From NCBI GenBank assembly GCA_964007475.1, contig OZ023274.1:104641372-104705371 (forward strand): a stretch of DNA of 64,000 nucleotides, in the 5' to 3' direction. Below are positions 35,959-47,800 of the stretch, piece after piece. The translations under genes and the position numbers were made by a program. Below the pieces are notes generated by a model that did not search any database, was not told where the DNA came from, and was given only the letters and a program-made list of their open reading frames with translations. Source of the stretch: Hybos culiciformis. Taxonomy: Eukaryota > Arthropoda > Insecta > Diptera > Hybotidae. The number at the start of each line of letters is the position of its first letter. The first letter of the stretch is position 1.

Positions 35959-36044
35959 GTTTTCGGTAACATTTCTGCTTCACTTTGCGACTTGATTCAC
36001 AATTTTTTGCGCCGTAAATTTGCGCCCGGCTAACGGAAAAGTAC

Positions 36045-36767
36045 CAAATTTTTTCACTCATTAAAAAAAAGAACAAAAAAAATATTAAAATTACTTCTCC
36101 TGAAAATTATAGTTCTTTTTTGACACTATCAAAATATTATTATTCAAGAAAAAAAGCTTCAGGTTCCTGCTGTGGATTTTCAATTAAAATTTTACTAAAA
36201 GAAATTATATAGTAAATATGCTGCAACGAATGGTCTACTTTATAATGGCAAAATCATAAAATCAAAATATTCTTTTTCCAACAACTCATTTTTTGTTCTG
36301 ATTCTGACAGTTAATTTTGCCTGTAAACTTTTGAAGTCTGGAAAGATTGATTGTTTTCGTTTCCCCTTCGTAATTTTTTCAGTTTATTTTGATAGATACA
36401 ATTAGTACTTTACGGTTTTTATTTATTCAGGTCGGGGGAAAGCTTTCATTATCGTCTGGTTCTTGTTTGTTGCTAATATTTGCATTTGCATGTATAGAAT
36501 TATAATTATAGCCATATTCATAATAATGTGGGTACCTCTAGTAGATGTTTGATTGATTACTGATTAGTCCGATTCTCCAAATTGACGACGAAACTTATTA
36601 AAATTTAGGATTTGAATAATTCATTTTCATTTATTTATTTTTTATTTGTTAAAAAAAAATTAAATAGGTACCTTACCTAACAACAACACGTAAAGTTCGT
36701 AAGCCTTATCTTAATTTTTTTTATTTGTTTTAATTTATTTTTGAAATCGGGTTCACTAACTCTCAAT
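36045..36767. other. PARP16 upstream region
   Basis: No gene recognised; presumably PARP16 promoter and 5' UTR. Confidence 0.4.
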
Positions 36768-38688
36768 ATGTCAAGTACACGTAATGGTGAAACGTATCCG
36801 CAGATTGCCAAGGATTTTGTTACCAAAATTTATGATCTAAAAGAGATTCTAGCAAAAGATTTAATTAGCAGTGATGCCAAATGGACAACTTTCGTAACAG
36901 CAGCCAGAAGTTATCGATATCCAACTTTGTTGAAACCATTTCCACCTGTAAGTGAATTGCTTTGAATGGATTTGATTTCATACGAAATACGACATGAAAA
37001 CACATATTAACTTGCATGAATTCTAACCACGTCAAGGTCGTTAACGTGAACCGTTTATTTACTTTATAATTGATCAGATTCATACCAACTTATGTGTTTA
37101 ATCGATTTTCTCGATTTTATAATAATTTTAATTCAATAAAATATAATATACATATATAAGAATTTGTTCGCAGCTACCCGATAAAATGTACATGATGCAG
37201 TTGAGTTAAATGAATAAAAAGTTCTGAGCACATATTTATTTAGAAAATTTTAGTGGGTGAAAAAAATGAATCTACCTATACATTTTATACCTATCGAACA
37301 TTGAAACTTCTCAACAAACAATATAAATTTTTTTTTTTTTTGATTTTATATAGCATTATTTGGTTAATAGTGATCCAAGTGCTTGTAATATAGAAGCCCT
37401 TTTAAGTGTTATTGATCAAGTACAGAGCTTTGACATAATTTCAAAAATAATTGATGATGGTAATCTTGATGTCCTAGATACTGAGGTGAGTTAAAGGATA
37501 ATTTAAAAAAAAACCCATTAATATTTAAGTTCATTTATTTTAGGTTGTGGAATTACTTCATTGGGTTTTGGTTGATCAACATTATCCGAAATTTCGTACT
37601 GCCAGTACAAACGAAATCGAAGAACTGTTATCTAAAATTCCGCATCAAGATGTGAAAAAAAAACCGACCCATGTATTTTTATTAGATTTAGATCCAAATT
37701 TTGAAAAGATTTTTCAAAATCAGAAAAATGAAACATTTAAAAATAAATTTGCATTCCATGGAAGCAAATTAGATAGTTTTCATTCCATATTAAAACATGG
37801 GTTGCATCAACATGTTTGTAAGGTCAGTCTTAATTTTTTTTTTTTGGTTTCACCTGTTCACAAATTCATAATATTTTATAAATTTCAGAATGGTATTTTT
37901 GGCGAAGGAATTTATTTATCGTCAGAGCTTTCTGTTAGCATGAATTTTAGTAAAAGGAGTGCTGCTTGGGGTCATTCTCAATGTGGATCATATATATCTT
38001 GTATAGGAATTTGTGAATATGTCGAGAATCCTGATTGTGTTAAATTTTTCAAAGAAGGTATATATTATACGGTGTTGTGGTATTAACTAAGAAAATCAGA
38101 TTTCTTGATACATATTTTCTCGTTTCATATTCATTTTCTTGTCTGACTCCATCTCTAAAAAATCGCATACTAATTCGAACCCGACGACGTTTGAATCAAG
38201 ACACTAACCAAGTTATAGAATAATAATACTACAATATCTAATAGGAAATTCGTGCATTCATTTATCGGTTTTGTTTTCTTGGTTAGATTTCTTTAATCAT
38301 CCATTTTAGTAAATTTCAGACTATCTATCTTTTCGTGAAATGAAATTCTACCACAGTCATAACTATAACTATTGTATTTTTTTTTTTAATATTTTCAGAA
38401 GATAAAAAAATTAATATTCCCGAAAAATACATATTGATTACAAATAATGATGTTGTAAGAATTCGTGCCTTGTTATTTTATGGAGAATATAACAAAACTG
38501 CCGCAAATCTAGCACTTACATGGATTAATCGTCATAAATATGTTTTATCAGTAATTTTTTATACTTTATTTCTCAGCTTAATAGGAATATCTAGTAGTGG
38601 CAATGGGTATTATTTTTTTAATTTGATTAAAAAAAAATCATTCCAAATTTTGAAATATTTGCAACAAATGATAAATGCTGAGTTATGA
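36768..38688 (+). CDS. PARP16: PARP16: ER-anchored mono-ADP-ribosyltransferase
   Basis: PARP16 is a tail-anchored ER/nuclear-envelope enzyme that mono-ADP-ribosylates PERK, IRE1 and karyopherin in the unfolded protein response. Five exons (36768-36947, 37354-37485, 37544-37822, 37889-38057, 38399-38688) join in frame to 349 residues. The N-terminal alpha-helical domain is followed by the ART fold, with the H-Y-Y triad positions visible: FHGSKLDSFHSILKHGL, GIFGEGIYLSSELS and EKYILITNNDVVRI. The third residue is Tyr, not Glu, consistent with mono-transfer. A single membrane helix lies near residues 300-320 (YVLSVIFYTLFLSLIGIS) and precedes a short basic tail. The chosen start is the ATG at 36768; an upstream in-frame TTG is not credible. 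The human protein is 322 residues. Confidence 0.94.
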
Positions 38689-39406
38689 AACCAATTAATG
38701 TCCTAATTACTAGAAATTTCTAATGTTCAAAATGTACGTGATGTGATTATTATTTTTTTCCTTTAATTATTAATTATATTTATGCAATATTTTATTAGTC
38801 TTAGCTTTCTGTTGGAAATTAAACACAACTCAATTCACTATTTGAATAATAATAAATACACAAAATTTGATAAAGAATTGTAATTTTATTTGATGATTAA
38901 CTCAATTTCCTTCTTTTTTTTTTTACTGGTAACTTGTTTCGAAACATATACACAAATTCATGTCACGCTTGGGTACTAATATATTATAATTTCTTATTTA
39001 CCCTGTTTTTATTAGAAATGAAAGTAAACGAACTTAATGTTTTTATTCGATATTTTCTTCCCTTCTGATACTAAGATGTGTATAAATTATAATTATTAAA
39101 GTATTCCGATTGTTAAAATATATCTTATTGATTTTCATTTGAGTAAAAGGAAATGATGACTTTTATTAATTTTATTCTTATTAAATGTTCTTAAAAAATG
39201 AAGTTATAGAATTTGGTCTGTTTTAAAAAAAGGAGTTAAGAGCTATCAATCATCAAGAATCGTAATAGAATTTGTTTTTTTTTTTTTAAATTTTTCTTTA
39301 ATTTCTTTAATTTTCTTAAGAGCTTATAATAAAAAATTATTTTCTTTAATATTATTAAAAATGAAGTAGGTAGGTAGGTAGTTTTAAAAATTAATTTTTC
39401 AAACTA
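38689..39406. other. Convergent spacer between PARP16 and RBM8A
   Basis: 3' flanks of both genes. It contains a (TAGG)n run at about 39366-39382. No gene recognised. Confidence 0.45.
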
Positions 39407-40201
39407 TTAGTCCTTTGTATATTTCCGTCCTCGTTTTTGTTTTCTGGTACGTTTTGGTCCTTTGACAAAGCACCAATCGACTTGAATGCTTTGACCCAAA
39501 ATTTCTGAACCATTTAGAGCTTCTTTTGCTGCTAATGCTTGTCGATACGTTTCATATTCAACTAAAGCATAACCTTTAGAGAAACCAGTACGTCGATCCA
39601 AATTTAAGTGAATATTTTTTATATCACCATATTCACAAAATTTCTCTTGTATGTCATCTTCTTGAGCTTCTTCGTGAATTGATGTGACAAATAGAATCCA
39701 GCCTTCGACAGAACGTTGCGGACCAGGCTCTAATTCATCATCATCATCATTGCGTACCCGGTCATAATTTTGAATTGGTTCACGTGCAATACTTTCACTT
39801 CCAAAACCACGTCCTTTTCTTTTTTTTGCTTTTTCCTTTAAACGGACAATTCCCTCTAGAAATAAAAAAAAAATTCGAAAAATACAAATTTTATACGCTC
39901 AGTCGCTATAAGCAAAATCTAGTGTGCTTGGGTAGGTATCTAGTTCTTTAGATAAAGTTCAATGTACATAGTAGATACCTATATGGAACCTAAGTACCTA
40001 CTCTATTCTAAATTCCTCCAACTAAGAAACTTAGAAATCTAATTAAACCATCCAAAAATTAGAATCACGGACACGAAATACTGAATTGATCACATTATAA
40101 AATAAACAGCTTCTAAAAATTAAAAAAAAAAAGTACTTACGATCTCCATCATCATCGACTTCAAAATCCTCAGCGTTATCAATATCCAAAACATCTGCCA
40201 T
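39407..40201 (-). CDS. RBM8A: RBM8A / tsunagi (Y14): exon junction complex subunit
   Basis: Y14 pairs with Mago nashi in the exon junction complex and acts in mRNA localisation, NMD and splicing. Two exons, 40141-40201 and 39407-39855, join in frame to 169 residues. It opens with [20 protein letters not shown] and continues [20 protein letters not shown], both characteristic of insect Y14. One RRM lies at about 70-150: [20 protein letters not shown] with RNP2, and [20 protein letters not shown] with RNP1. A C-terminal Arg/Lys-rich tail follows ([18 protein letters not shown]). The gene is head-to-head with SHPRH, whose start is about 1.65 kb away across a MITE pair. Confidence 0.96.
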
Positions 40202-40566
40202 AATTTATTATCGGTTCTAAGCTCTAATCTTAAAAAAAAAAAAAACAAATTTTAAATTAAGATTTGGATTAATTTTTAAATTATTGTAAAATATTATTCT
40301 TTCTATGTGTCAAAATTATTTTCTATACGTTTTTCTTGCCTCTTTTTTTGTATTATTATTTCACATCATCTTGATAACGCCTCGTCTGTGTAGCAGTTTT
40401 AAAGAAGTGTGAGCGCAGTAAAATTAAAGCACAGAAGTAAATTAAAAGAGAAATGAGAAACTGTCATAAATTAAAATGGCACAAATAACTATTATTAGGT
40501 GGGGTGGCATACAAAAAGCCTCATGGGGTTGTGATTTAATTTTTTTTTATTTCTTTTATGTAGTAA

Positions 40567-41187
40567 ACACAATTGGGGCGACAGCGATAGCGACTATCAA
40601 AAAAAATAGAAACCATATACATATTTGTATGAGAATGACCACAATTGAGACGACTGGCGACAAATTAGAAATGTTTCTATTTTGTCGCCGGGCGACAACG
40701 ACAACTTTATATTTTTTTTTGTTTATTTTTATTTTTGTTTATTTTTTTCCTGTTTATTTATTTCGTCGTCGTCGCGTAATTTTGTTCACTCCAGTGCAGA
40801 CTCCGACGCCGACAAGGAAAATACGCCGTGCGCTGACCGCCGCAAACCATTTTTTGGTTCGCCGCCGCAAAACATTTTTTTCGAGATTTCAGTGCGTACG
40901 CCTTGCGCCGCATTTTTATATTTTGTATCGGCGTGCTAAAAATTTTTCTAATATTTTTTTGGTTAATTTTCTTTTTTTCGTTTATTTTTTTTTTTTTTTT
41001 TCGTTTTTTTTTTTTTTTTTCGTTTTTTTTTTTTTTTTTTTTTGCTCTTTTTTTTGCACGCCGCTGAGTTTTTTTTCTAAGCGCGTCGCCGCAGCGAAAA
41101 ACTCGTCGGCGTCGGATCTGCTCCAGTGACATCGCTGTCGTTGCGTTGTAGTCGTCGTTGTCGCCGTCATTGTCGCCCCAATTGTGT
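40567..41187. mobile_element. Foldback MITE, family A, copy 2 (carrying a family B insertion)
   Basis: The same ACACAATTGGGGCGACA ends as at 21913-22165 occur here at 40567 and, inverted, to 41187. The left interior (gatagcgac, atagaaaccatata, tttgtatgagaatga, acaattgagacgactggcgac) is colinear with copy 1, with small indels. The right side is split at 40797 by a family B element. A second smaller duplication of GTCG repeats occurs near the right end. Open frames seen across it are artefacts of T-runs and GC-rich repeats. Confidence 0.87.
40797..41120. mobile_element. hAT-type MITE, family B, copy 2, nested inside family A
   Basis: The ends are CAGACTCCGACGCCGAC and, inward from the right, CAGATCCGACGCCGAC. 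The exact 8-bp target duplication ctccagtg lies at 40789-40796 and 41121-41128. The interior is CpG-rich (tgcgctgaccgccgcaaacc, gtcgccgcagcg) around a block of long T-runs (40980-41060). It is the undisturbed counterpart of the copy at 34667-35295. The exact duplication makes it the younger layer within family A. Confidence 0.92.
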
Positions 41188-41847
41188 TATCTCCTTTAAT
41201 TTGTATTTTTTGTAAGGGGGGCTTAGACCTCTATGATATACATATTCCTTGGTGCAATCTAATAACAATTGGCTATGAAGCATGGTTGATTTTACGAAGC
41301 CTCAACATCAAAATATTCAAAATTTAGATCCCAGTACTATAGAATGTACAAAAACAAAATTAATAATTACAAATCATTTTGTTTTTGGTACAAGTACAAC
41401 TCTTACAAATCGTGAAATAAAAAAAAAAAAAAATTGAAAGGATAAAGAGTAGAGATCAAATCCAGACGTACTACCGCTTCTATAATCTATTTAAATTGGT
41501 TGCTGGACGAACGCTAGAATAGAATTATTGAACTTTGTTGTGCTTGTTGTAAGTTGTTAATAAATAATAGGTTATAATTAATAAAATATTTCATATAAAA
41601 TAAAATAACATTTTGATTTTTGTAATTTTAGTAGAGTTCGAATTAATAAAAAATGAAATAAAATAATTTTGGAAAAAACTAGAGACGCCGACTGAAGAAA
41701 CCGAGTGTGTTTGTATTTATTTCTTTTTTACCAAGTCAACATACCTAGGTAGGTATTTAAACTTAAAATTCATAAATAATAATCAAATCAATATTATAAA
41801 AATTAAAATAAAATTTTATTTAAGGTATACATCTTATCTTTATTTGA
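41188..41847. other. SHPRH upstream region
   Basis: No gene recognised; presumably promoter and 5' UTR of SHPRH. Confidence 0.4.
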
Positions 41848-44800
41848 ATGAAAATAATGTTTTGTCTCAAAAGAATTGCAATTCAAAATAGAAATGAAAA
41901 TGAGGAAAATTCAATTGATGCAAATATTTTTACGTATAAAGATAATAACTATCGTAAATTATTTGACTTTAACGAGAAAACTTTGATTGCAGGTAGATAA
42001 TAAACATTACATGTAGATACCTACAAACCTAACTACCTATAATAGGTAGAAACCTATTTCTCAAAGTATCTAAGAAACGATTAAACACTGGGATGATTTT
42101 AATATCAACAATGAGAGTCTCGGTTCTGTCTGATTGAAAATTATAAGTTTGGTTTTTCCTGGTGATGTATGTGGTTTATTATGATATGTTAACAATAAAT
42201 GATATTAACACGGCTACTAATACGGTTTCAAAATTTAATGGAAAAACTCTTAGGTATCTGGTACAAAAAAGTCAAGTTCATGTATGCTATAAAATAAAAA
42301 AAAAAAAAAACAAAATAAAAAGGACATTTATCTATCGTTTCTGATATCAGCCTTAAAGTGAATGTAATGATTTCCAGTTTCCTACTTTGCGACAAATTAT
42401 AAAAATGTTCGTTTTTTTTTTTAGTGTCATTAATTTAGCACATGCCCACCTAAACTGGTACCATCGACCACGATTTCCGAAAGTTTGTTCGATGTTAAGT
42501 GAAATGTGATTCATGTTTTCATATTTTTTTTTAGGTATTAAATATAATGATGATTTCAATCTTAAGAAGCACATCGATAATGATAACAATGATGTAACAT
42601 ATTTATCAATATTTTTAACACCCGGAAATATTAAAAGAAGAATCATACCACACCGAATTAAAATTTTGGAAATATGTTTTGAGAATTTTAATGAACTGGC
42701 GAATTTAAGTGGTGTTAAAAATTTTTTTGTTGGAGCAACCTGCACAGATAATTATAATACAAAAAAATTGTACGATTTATTACGATTATCACATTTAAAT
42801 GAAGAATTACCATTTTTAATCAAAGACATGAAAGTTCAACACGAGAATTTAAAACCTATTTTAAGAACATATCAAAGTAACGCAGTTAAGTGGATGTTAC
42901 ATCGTGAAACCTCAAGCGAATATTTCAATTTAAATTATGTAAAAATTTATAATACTTCATGTGAACAAATGTTTTATATGGATGTTATAAATTTAGATTT
43001 ACTAGTTGAAAAACCATTAGATATAAGAATTCCGAAAGGAGGAATTTTAGCAGATGAGATGGGTTTAGGAAAAACTGTAGAAATAATATCATTAGTTTTG
43101 CTGAATCCTCGGAAAGGAATGTTATTCGAAAATTTAACTCATAATTCAAGTGTTGCTGAACAGGACACAGATAGTGATGACGAAATTCTTTTAATTAAAA
43201 AAAGAAAGCTTGAAAAGGATCATGATTACTGCTGTTCATCGAAAACTGTAAGCGAAAACCCTCTAAATAAACAAGTAAAGTGTTCGAAAAGAAAAGAAAA
43301 GAAATTACTTTGTATTTGTAAATCATCGCATATTGTCAAAAGAAAAAAAAAGCTTTTGGAATGTCAGAAATGTGGAATATTACAACATGAAAAATGTTTA
43401 ACTAAATTTTCATTCGACCCATATCAATTTAATTCAAAATTCTACTGTCCAAAATGTTGGGAAACTTTTCCAATAACAACTAGTAAGGCAACAGTCATTG
43501 TTACTCCAGTTTCAATAATAGATCAATGGAATTCAGAAATCCAAAGACATTCGCCTGCATTAAACATTTTTCAATATAATGGAATTTCTAATGGTTGGAT
43601 ATCACCAAAAAATTTAGCTGAATATGACATTGTTTTAATAGATTATAATAGTTTGAAAAAAGAAATAAATTTCAACTGTAATAACATATCAAAATGTAAT
43701 TTACGCAAAAAAAAACAATATATGACAGTATCATCACCTTTATTAATGATAAAATGGTGGCGTGTATGTCTCGATGAAGCTCAAATGGTTGAAAGTTCTA
43801 TTTCAAAAGCTTCACAAATGGTACAACAGCTCCAGTCGGAACATCGATGGAGTGTAACTGGTACTCCAATACAAAAATCAATAAATGATTTAAGAGGAAT
43901 TTTAGAATTTTTAAAAGTAGATCCATTCCATGAAAAACAAATCTGGAACACTTTAATAGCACAATTTATTAATGAGAATACAACATCATTGATGAATGTT
44001 CTGAGTAAGATAATGTAAGTTGAATAATCCAAAAGAATGAAAAGTAGTTTAAACTTAAATGAAAATAAACTTTATTCAGCAAAATAAGATCTGATATTTT
44101 GGAATGTAGGTACAGCAAATCGATCATCTCGAAGCGACATCTAGATATCTACCTAACTTAGTAGCAGAACTTATTATATTTCTTTATATGTTACTATAAG
44201 AATAATTTAATTCTTTTTTTTTAATGTTTATTCTTTTGTAGGTGGCGTAATTGCAAAAGATATGTTGACGACGAACTACAAATTCCAGACCAGATATATA
44301 AAACACATTATATTGTCTTGACGGACGCGGAAGAACTATTTTATAAAGGGCAACATTCTGAATGTGCACAAAGTTTTAGTCAAGGAGTTGAAAAATTGAT
44401 TTCAGTTTCATCAACAATTTCTCAAATCAATCCTAAAATTTTAAAAAAGGTAAATAATTGAAATTTAAAAGAAAGTCAGAAAATCAGTCAGAAAATCAGA
44501 AGAAAACTGACATTTTAGGACAGTCAACGCACATGCGTTGAACAATTAGTACATAAAGTATAAATTACATATTATGTAGCAAAATTAAAAAAAAAATTGT
44601 TTCAAGTATATTTTTAAGCTAAAAACTTTTGTCTTTTTCTCCCAAATATTGGAATCGATAGCTTCACTCTTATGTAATAAATGGAAAACTAACAAATTTA
44701 TCTGTTAAAATGTATTGTTTGCGTCAGATATTTCTTTATCTTTATTTCAATTGAATTTTTATTTTTTAGGTCTTAGAACCTTTGAAAAAGCTAAGACAAA

Positions 44801-47800
44801 CAGCTACTACTCCAGTTTTGTGCACAAAACTAAAAGATAATGTTGTCAAAAAGTGCTTACAACCTCAAGAATTAATGCAACATTTAAGAAGTACTAATGA
44901 AATTGAATGTAAAAGTGAACTACGAACTATAGTGTCTAATTATAACGGTTTGGCTGCATTACACATAATCAGAAATAATTTTAAAGAAGCTATTGCTATG
45001 TACAAAAATGTTTTAATGTTAGCAGAAATCCATACTGGAAATATTTCAGTCGATACTTTATTGCAAATACATGCACTCTACAATTTGATGTGGATTCATT
45101 CCAATAATATTGAAAATGTTAATAAGATAAACGAGGATGTTGATTTAGAAGATTTGAATAAGAAATTAATAAAATTAGAATGGAAATACATGGATTTGTA
45201 TTATAAAAATTTGAAAGATTCTCTTAATAATTATCAAACCGTTCATGAGTCTATATCAGGGTTGATAAATAAAGGTTTAATTGAAAGAACAGAACAATTT
45301 ATTGTCGGAGTTTTGGAGGAAATAGAATTAGAAAATTTAACTCATCAACTTTTACACAAGTTTGCTGATGAAAATTTACGTATAATAAGGTAATTACATA
45401 AAATTTTCTTACTATTTTTTTACACATTTTCTAAAAGTTATCGTCTACTTTGTTAATAATTGATTTTTTTTTAATTTTTAGTTTTAATAATGTTCGTGGG
45501 ATAGAATATTACTTATGTATTTGGTATGAGGAAATCTTCTCACATAGAGCCAAAGTATTAAAGGAGTTTGAAAAACTTTTTAAATTTATCGACTTAATAA
45601 AACCCAACACTGAATATACAAAAGACATTGATAAATTTGTCAAAGATGTTTTTCATTGTCATTTATATATTGTCCAAGAAACAGAAGTAAGTATTTTATC
45701 AATTAGAACACAAGTATATCTATACAATGTATATATATATATATATATATTTTTTAAATAAGAACCTGTTTATTTATAAGATGGTTTTTTTAATCATTCT
45801 TATAATTTTTGGCTTCTGGCGAGCCTTTCCAAAAATAGAGATAGTTTTCACAAATTTTTAGTTTTGTAACGCAATTAATATTTTTAAGAGAAAAATCCCT
45901 TCTCTATTGCTATACATTCAAATGATATCACCTTTCTTCTTTTTTAGAAAAGTTGTAAAAAAGTAGAAGGAGAAAGCTAGCTGTTGTGTTAGTATTCTTC
46001 GTGGATTGATAAAGTCAGTCTGAAGTGTAACGTTGGGTGCAACAGTTAGTTGTTCGAGTGATTATTTAATTTAATAGTGTTTATTATTATTAATTGTTGT
46101 GTTTTAAGTTAAATTATTTGAAAGTATTAGTAGTCATATAAAAATAGTGTAACATTTTCAGAAGTGGGATAATTACTCGGTTCTCAAAGGTTTGAATAGA
46201 ATTTAAAAATGTGTTTGTGAAATTAAAAAAAAAAAAAAAAATTACTACATCCTTGCATGAAAAAAAATTTCTATTAAGTTTCGCCTAATATAATGAAATA
46301 AAAAAATGTAAAAAAAAAAGGAGGGTTTTGAATCACGACATAGTTACGTGTTTTGTTAAACGTTTTAAAATATTTAAAAGTGGGAGTTTAAAAAAAAAAA
46401 GGATTTAAGGAAGAAAATTAAATTAAAATTTTGGGGCATTCTACGTTTATCAGTTGATCAAACAAGAACAAGTTTCAAGTTTAAAAATAAAATCAATTTT
46501 TCAAATTATTAAAAAAAAAAAAAACTGTTGAATTTTAAAATTAAAATTAAAAAAAAAAACTGTTGAATTTTAAAATTAAAATTTAAAAAAAAAAAAACTG
46601 TTGAATTTAAAAATTCAAATTTAAAAAAAAATGGAAGAAATGGAAGCATCAACTTCTAGAAAGCCAGCGACCAAAAGAAAGGCTCCAAATGAATTAATTA
46701 TTCACCAATGCAGGGAGAAGATTGCGGAGCTGGAAAAAGAGGTTGCATTGTTGAGGAATGGAAATCAAATGGACTTAGCAAATGTGAACACGTCGGAATC
46801 TGCAACAAGGCCTAGTGAAGGAAGTATTCAAAGCGATGCTATGAAGATGACATTGATGGAGGCAAAAATGCTAATTCCGGAATTTGACCCAGGTGGTGAT
46901 GTGATTGCATCGGAATGGATTGACACGTTGGAAAATTTAAAAATGATTTATGGTTGGACTGACTTGGCAATGTTATTTTATGCAGGAGCGCAGTTGCGAG
47001 GATCTGCAACACAGTGGCATGTAGCTGAACGGTTGGTTTTGAAAACTTGGGGTGAGTTTAAGAAAAATTTTTTATTGGCTTTTCCTTCGGTTCAAAATAA
47101 ATCGGCTCTAATGTGTAAATTAATGTGTAGGCAAAAGACGGAAAATGAAAGTGTAGAAAGTTATTTCTACAATGTAGTTGCGATTGCTAAGAAATTAAAT
47201 TTACCAGAGTCTGAAATTATTTCTTACATTATTTCGGGGTTAAATAATAAGGAGCTAAGCAACCGGGTTGAAGCTACTAGACCAAAAACGCTTCATGACA
47301 CCTTGAGGGAACTTAAAAATTTAGAATCCATGGATGACTATTATAAGATTAGGGAAAAATTTCAGCGGGCGAATAAGCCGGTTAAAAATTCTGATGGCCT
47401 AAAATGGCAGCAAAAAAATTATTCGAATAGTTTTAAAACAAATGATAATTATCAGCAACAACACCATTATAATAATTATCGCCCATACAACAAATTTAGG
47501 GATAATAATAAATTTCTTGGGAGCCAAGAAAATTTTTCAAAAAATTGTCAATCCTGGAAACAAAATTGGAACTCGAAGTTATGTTTTTATTGTTCAGCTC
47601 CTGGGCATTACGCAAATAATTGTCCAAAAAAATCTAAAAATACAATTAAAGATAATAAAAATGTTCGGGTTATACAATATAATGGAAAGGAAAATGAGTG
47701 TTTTAAAAAAGTAATAATAGACAACGAAAGTTTAGATGCATTTTTAGATTTAGGCAGTGATTGTACGACAATTAAGGTTTCTACTGCAAATCGATTAGGT

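Larger units (their letters stand above)
35392..36044. mobile_element. Foldback MITE, family D (split by a hAT MITE)
   Basis: The inverted ends match over 27 bp, from GTACTTTTCCG at 35392 through CGTTAGCCGGGCGCAAAT, mirrored at 36017-36044. The arms continue (acggcg, gaaatgttac.gaaaa, atggtcatttaaaatg). If the family E insertion (35470-35852) is left out, the element is a nearly continuous foldback of about 260 bp whose centre is the hairpin at 35855-35958. A target duplication was not resolved. Confidence 0.82.

Noticed and set aside
40476..41170. Overlapping open frames on both strands
   Set aside because: They arise from T-runs and GC-rich inverted repeats of the nested MITEs and resemble no protein.
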